From: Balaenoptera acutorostrata
Lineage: Eukaryota > Chordata > Mammalia > Artiodactyla > Balaenopteridae
Direction of reading: 5' to 3'
DNA length: 64,000 nt
NCBI RefSeq assembly: GCF_949987535.1
Contig: NC_080078.1
Coordinates: 50,866,207-50,930,206 of the forward strand
The position numbers and the translations under genes were made by a program. Positions 60,001 through 64,000 of the stretch are shown here, in pieces. Position 1 is the first letter of the stretch. Every line of letters starts with the position of its first letter. Below the pieces are notes generated by a model that worked only from the letters and a program-made list of their open reading frames with translations, searched no databases and was not told where the DNA came from.

Positions 60001-61002
60001 ATAAAAAGCCCAGAGATAAACCCATGCACATATGGTCACCTTATCTTTGATAAAAGAGGCAAGAATATACAATGGAGAAAAGACAGCCTCTTCAATAAGT
60101 GGTGCTGGGAAAACTGGACAGCTACATGTAAAAGAATGAAATTAGAACACTCCCTAACACCATACACAAAAATAAACTCAAAATGGATTAAAGGCCTAAA
60201 TGTAATGCTAGACACTATAAAACTCTTAGAGGAAAACATAGGAAGAACACTCTTTGACATAAATCACTGCAAGATCCTTTTTGACCCACCTCCTGGAGAA
60301 ATGGAAATAAAAACAAAAATAAACAAATGAGACCTAATGAAACTTAAAAGCTTTTGCACAGCAAAGAAACCATAAACAAGACAAAAAGACAACCCTCAGA
60401 ATGGGAGAAAACATTTGCGAATGAAGCAACTGACAAAGGATTAATCTCCAAATATACAAGCAGCTCATGCAGCTCAATATCAAAAAACAAGCAACCCAAT
60501 CTAAAAATGGGCAGAAGACCTAAATAGACATTTCTCCAAAGAAGACAAACAGATGGCCAACAAACACATGAAAGGATGCTCAACATCATTAATCATTAGA
60601 GAAATGCAAATCAAAACTACAATGAGGTATCACTTCACACCAGTCATAATGGGCATCATGAACAAATCTACAAACAATAAACGCTGGAGAGGGTGTGGAG
60701 AAAAGGGAACCCTCTTACAATGTTGGTGGGAATGTAAATTGATACAGCCACTATGGAGAACAGTATGGAGGTTCCTTAACAAACTAAAAATAGAACTACC
60801 ATATGATCCAGCAATCCCACTACTGGGCATATACCCTGAGAAAACCATAATTCAAAAAGAGACATGTACCATAATGTTCATTGCAGCACTGTTTACAATA
60901 GCCAGGACATGGAAGCAACCTAAGAGTCCATCAATGGATGAATGGATAAAGAAGATGTGGTGCATATATACAATGGAATATTACTCAGTCATAAAAAAAT
61001 GA
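57013..61002 (+). pseudogene. L1 ORF2, disrupted and split by a SINE
   Basis: Starts MVIGTYIS. TAG at codon 29 (57097-57099) replaces Trp, as in L1-b. The endonuclease is readable to 57765, but the catalytic Asp of the SDHN motif reads SNHN (57691-57702). The reverse transcriptase keeps [10 protein letters not shown] and the FADD motif (59091-59102), followed closely by a TAG near 59118. A SINE splits the frame at 59320. The downstream part reads through [31 protein letters not shown] and [13 protein letters not shown]. Several further frameshifts. Not able to act in its present state. Confidence 0.92.
59320..59615 (+). mobile_element. CHR-type SINE nested in L1-c ORF2
   Basis: AAACCTACCTAAGG occurs at 59306-59319 and again at 59616-59629, a perfect 14-bp target duplication. 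The A-box region reads TGGATCAGTGG instead of TGGCGCAGTGG, so it is more changed than the other nested copy. Ends in an A/T-rich tail. Confidence 0.97.
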
Positions 61003-61479
61003 AATTGAGTTATTTGTAGTGAGATGGATGGACCTAGAGTCTGTCAGACAGAGTGAAGTCAGAAAGAGAAAAATGAATACTGTATGCTAACACATATATA
61101 TGGAATCTATAAAAAAAAAAGTTTCTGATGAACCTAGGGCAGGACAGGAATAAAGACACAGACATAGAGAATGGACTTGAGGACATGGGGAGGGGGAAGG
61201 GTAAACTGGGAAAAAGTGAAAGAGTAGCATTGACATATATACACTACCAAGTATAAAATAGATAGCTAGTGGGAAGAAGCTGCATCACACAGGGAGATCA
61301 GCTCAGTGCTTTTTGACCACCTAGAGGGGTTGGATAGGGAGGGTGGGAGGGAGACGCAAGAGAGAGGGGATATATGGCGATATATGTATACATATAGCTG
61401 ATTCACTTTGTGGTACAGCAGAAACTAACACAACATTGTAAACCAATTATACTCCAATAAAGATGTTAAAAAAAAAAAA

Positions 61480-61645
61480 AAGAATCACACAGAGGATTTG
61501 TTAGAAGACAGGTTCCTTCTCCCATGTCTCATCCTCAGATTCTGATTCAGCAGATCAGGGGTGGGACCTGAGATTCCCATTTTCTAACAAGCTTCTGGGT
61601 GATGCTGATGCTGATGGTCTACAGACCACTCTTTGAAAAGCACTG
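61480..61645 (+). repeat. MER5A, 3' piece (split by L1-c)
   Basis: AGAATCACACAGAGGATTTG, TCTGATTCAGCAGATCAGGG, GTGGGACCTGAGATTCCCAT, GGTGATGCTGATGCTGATGG, GACCACTCTTTGAAAAGCAC. Together with 53671-53715 it makes one complete MER5A. Confidence 0.9.
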
Positions 61646-61649
61646 CAGA

Positions 61650-61785
61650 CCAGTAATTCTCAATCCTCATGTCTAAGCACTATGCACAGAGATTCTGATT
61701 TAATTAGTTTGTGATCAGACCCACTGTTGGTGATACTCTTACATCTCTCCAGATGATTCTAATGTGCTGCAAGGATTGAGAAGCG
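61650..61785 (+). repeat. Second MER5A-like element
   Basis: CCAGTAATTCTCAATCCTCA, AGATTCTGATTTAATTAGTT, CTCCAGATGATTCTAATGTG, GATTGAGAAGCGCAG. Same orientation as its neighbour. Confidence 0.7.
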
Positions 61786-61839
61786 CAGTTCTTTTCTTTC
61801 TCACTGCCATTTCAATTTCAATAATTTGAAATATCTGCT

Positions 61840-61925
61840 ATCTCTATTGGATTCTAAGATCTCCAAGGACCAGTACCATGTCTATTGGGTTTCCTTCTTT
61901 GTCCCCAGATCCTAGAATAACTGTC
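61840..61925 (+). repeat. L2 3' end fragment
   Basis: ATTCTAAGATCTCCAAGGAC, CCATGTCTATTGGGTTTCCT, CCCAGATCCTAGAATAACTG follow the L2 3' end. Confidence 0.5.
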
Positions 61926-62084
61926 TCTAATTTCATAGGTTTCCATTACACATTTGGCCATTACTGACCAGTGTTCCACTTGGTATCTTCATCTACATAG
62001 TAAGGATGCCGATGTCTTCACTTCTTTACCTCCATGGATGTAACAGTGATGCTGAAAATGATATCTTTTTAAAATATTTGTATT

Positions 62085-63040
62085 AGTTAAGTATTAATGT
62101 ATAACAAACCACCTCAAAACTCAAGGGCTCAGAACAATAAGCATCTTTTATTACTCATGAGTTTATACATAAAAGTTCTTGTCACCAATTTCAGTGTGTT
62201 TTTTTTTCCCCCACACCTCCAAGCAATTTTCATACAACAACTGGGTGTCTGACAATTCAACTCAATTCTGACACCATCTATGTGGAAATACCATCAGATT
62301 CCACAGGTTAAGGGCTCAGTCCTACAAGATTGCTCTCCCTTTCAGATGCCAATCAAAAGTCCAGGTTGCTACCTGTGCTTCTAGCTGACTGGCTGTAAAT
62401 CAGAGGTTCCTACAATCAATCACATGGTTGATTCTCTTGGCAACCAGTCCCCATCCTTAGGTGAGGTCCAAAAGTAACTTCATTCACATAACAAAAGACA
62501 CCTTCTTTTGCTTTCAACACTTAGGAATTCCAAGGGTTTTAGGAGCTCCCAGAAAAGAAGACAAAAACAAAATACATATTTCTTTATTATAAATCACAAT
62601 ATAACAACATGCTGGCAGGTGGTTCTGCTGGCCTTAGATGAGTTCATTCATGCATCTGTGGTCAGCTGGAGGTTGGGAGGCAGCTCTGTTCATCTTGGCT
62701 GGGCTCTCTCAGATGTTTGGGGGTCAGCTGACTCTAGGCTGACTCTAGGCCTTGGCGGAGACTGCTGCCTCTCATCCTCCAAAAGGCTAGCCTGGGCTGG
62801 TTCACATGTAGGCTGCCAAAGATTCTAAGAGAGAGAGGGGAAGCATGCAAGACCTTGCTGTGCCACATTCTATTCACAGAAACAAGTCACCAGGCAGTCC
62901 AGAGTCAAGGGGAGAGGAAATAGACTCTGCCTCTTGGTGGGAAGAACTTCAGGGTCTTAGTACAAAGGGCTTGGATGCAGGAAAGTCGTGGGTAGGACCA
63001 GGAATGCCATCAATCCACCACAGCATCTAAGGCAAAGGCC
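62085..63040 (+). repeat. MER-type interspersed repeat, copy 3, interrupted by an LTR
   Basis: Left part TATTAGTTAAGTATTAATGT with CTTTTATTACTCATGAGTTT; right part from 62610 TGCTGGCAGGTGGTTCTGCT, GGCTAGCCTGGGCTGGTTCA, GAAACAAGTCACCAGGCAGT. A related but distinct subfamily compared with copies 1 and 2. Confidence 0.55.
62180..62609 (+). repeat. LTR-like insertion (about 430 bp)
   Basis: Begins TGTCACC and ends ACAACA, so it has TG...CA ends. The interior TTCTGACACCATCTATGTGG, ACAAGATTGCTCTCCC, TCACATGGTTGATTCTCTTG, CATCCTTAGGTGAGGTCCAA and ATTTCTTTATTATAAATCAC matches a common mammalian repeat that I believe is an LTR. I see no clear target duplication, so the exact ends are uncertain. Confidence 0.45.
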
Positions 63041-63059
63041 CCCATGTGGTCTCCTTACA

Positions 63060-64000
63060 TTCCAGCCTTAGAAGAATTGCCAGTAAGTCTAATGACAAAG
63101 TGAGCTGATTTGGGCTCATTCCATTTGTTGGCTTAGCTATTTAGTAAATGAAAGGCTCATAGGATTTAATTACAAATGTTTGAAAGCTGAAGAGATGCAA
63201 ATATCTAAGAAAAATAAATTTTCAGTTGATATTTGTTTTAATTAAGAATAGATTTATGAATTCTCAGTGGGAAACTTGGATCAATGAACATGACAAATGA
63301 TTCACCACCAAACTTAACAAAGACTATAATATACAAAAGGCTGAAACCTAGGAAATGAAAAGAAAATGTACTCTGAAAGTCACCTTTAGTTAAGGATGCT
63401 GACACGTAGTCTAGTTGGTTCCCGCCTTCCTTGTAAATGTCTATAAGCAAGAGGGGATTGCTTAAAAAGGGATCTAAAAAAGGACCTCCAGGCTCCCAAA
63501 ATAATGATTCTATGTAAATCCGAGACCAAACCTTGAGTTTCTTTCTCAACTGTCCTGACTGGTATACTTTCTCTGGGAGGCAGAACATTATCTTCCCCTG
63601 CTCAGGACCTACTTTGACTGCCAAGAGTGCTTTTCACCACTGCAAGAGACGTCTGCGTAAGAAATTTAACATCAGTGCTTCTGAAGGATATCGTTTCTGG
63701 GATACCCAAGAGCAAACCACGTGGGTTCAAAGGCTCTTCCTTATACAGCAATAAACATTTGATCAACTGGTTTTACAAGACAGATCCCACTCTGCCCCGG
63801 GGGTTTCTCATCACTAGGCTCTCTGGCTTAAGGTAGCCAGGCTTTTCTAAGTTTACCCTGCTTGTCCTAATTACTTACATTTCAACTTGTTTTGTAATTG
63901 TTTCCAAGCAATAAAGTGTCATTTATTATTTGTTTTTTTTAATCTTCCCTCTACCTACTCCCCTAACCCTGTAAACTACACTCATCAACACACACAGAAA
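63060..64000. other. No recognised gene or repeat
   Basis: A 128-codon minus ORF (63238-63624) with a hydrophobic C-terminal half and two overlapping plus ORFs (73 and 69 codons) have no recognisable domains and overlap each other. I do not call any of them a gene. Confidence 0.4.

Larger units (their letters stand above)
53716..61479 (+). mobile_element. L1-c: L1 LINE inserted in MER5A, carrying two nested SINEs
   Basis: Layout: 5' UTR (53716-55721), ORF1 (55722-56956), ORF2 (57013-61002), 3' UTR ending CAATTATACTCCAATAAAGA and an A tail. AAGCATCACACAG (53703-53715) and AAGAATCACACAG (61480-61492) flank it, a 13-bp target duplication with one mismatch. Without the two SINEs it is about 7.1 kb, longer than L1-a because of a 2-kb 5' UTR. 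Both SINEs carry L1-c sequence as their target duplications and so are later. Decay is intermediate. Confidence 0.95.

Overview
The window looks like nuclear DNA of a placental mammal, most likely a cetacean. It is intergenic or deep intronic: I find no host protein-coding gene, rRNA, tRNA gene, CRISPR array or bacterial feature. The organism call rests on several copies of the tRNA-derived CHR SINE (start GGGCTTCCCTGGTGG; tail of the AAAGCCCTCGCACAGAAACG type). To my knowledge this family occurs in whales, hippos and ruminants, and I see no ruminant BovB or Bov-tA and no pig PRE-1. MIR, L2, MER5A, MLT1 and old L1 copies are the usual mammalian background. Repeat family names come from memory of consensus sequences, not from a search.

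Three large L1 retrotransposons dominate. L1-a (4306-10180, minus) is nearly full length, with an uninterrupted 301-aa ORF1 and an ORF2 carrying only a few lesions. L1-b (26395-32951, plus) has a 5' region built from four GC-rich monomers of about 176 bp and sits inside an older L1. L1-c (53716-61479, plus) sits inside a MER5A element with a recognisable target-site duplication and was itself hit by two CHR SINEs.

Layout: 1-4300 is mostly unassigned DNA with one MER-type repeat and a 70-bp mariner MITE. 4306-10180 is L1-a. 10200-23300 is largely unassigned sequence with L2, MIR, MLT1 and one SINE that has a perfect 17-bp duplication. 23350-35960 is a thick stack of old L1 pieces, L1-b and SINEs. 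36000-50750 holds MER5A copies (five in 2.1 kb), MLT1, an antisense L1, a small inverted-repeat DNA element, and a 626-bp solo ERV LTR with a 4-bp duplication. 50760-53670 is mostly non-repetitive and contains my best candidate for conserved noncoding DNA. 53716-61479 is L1-c. 61480-64000 holds MER5A, L2, an LTR-like insertion and unassigned sequence.

The most interesting observation is that L1-b and L1-c share two nonsense codons at identical places (ORF1 codon 33 and ORF2 codon 29), where L1-a has sense codons. Two independent insertions thus appear to descend from an already defective source copied in trans. The three L1s also carry three unrelated 5' regions. I did not find a new cellular system beyond this transposon biology.
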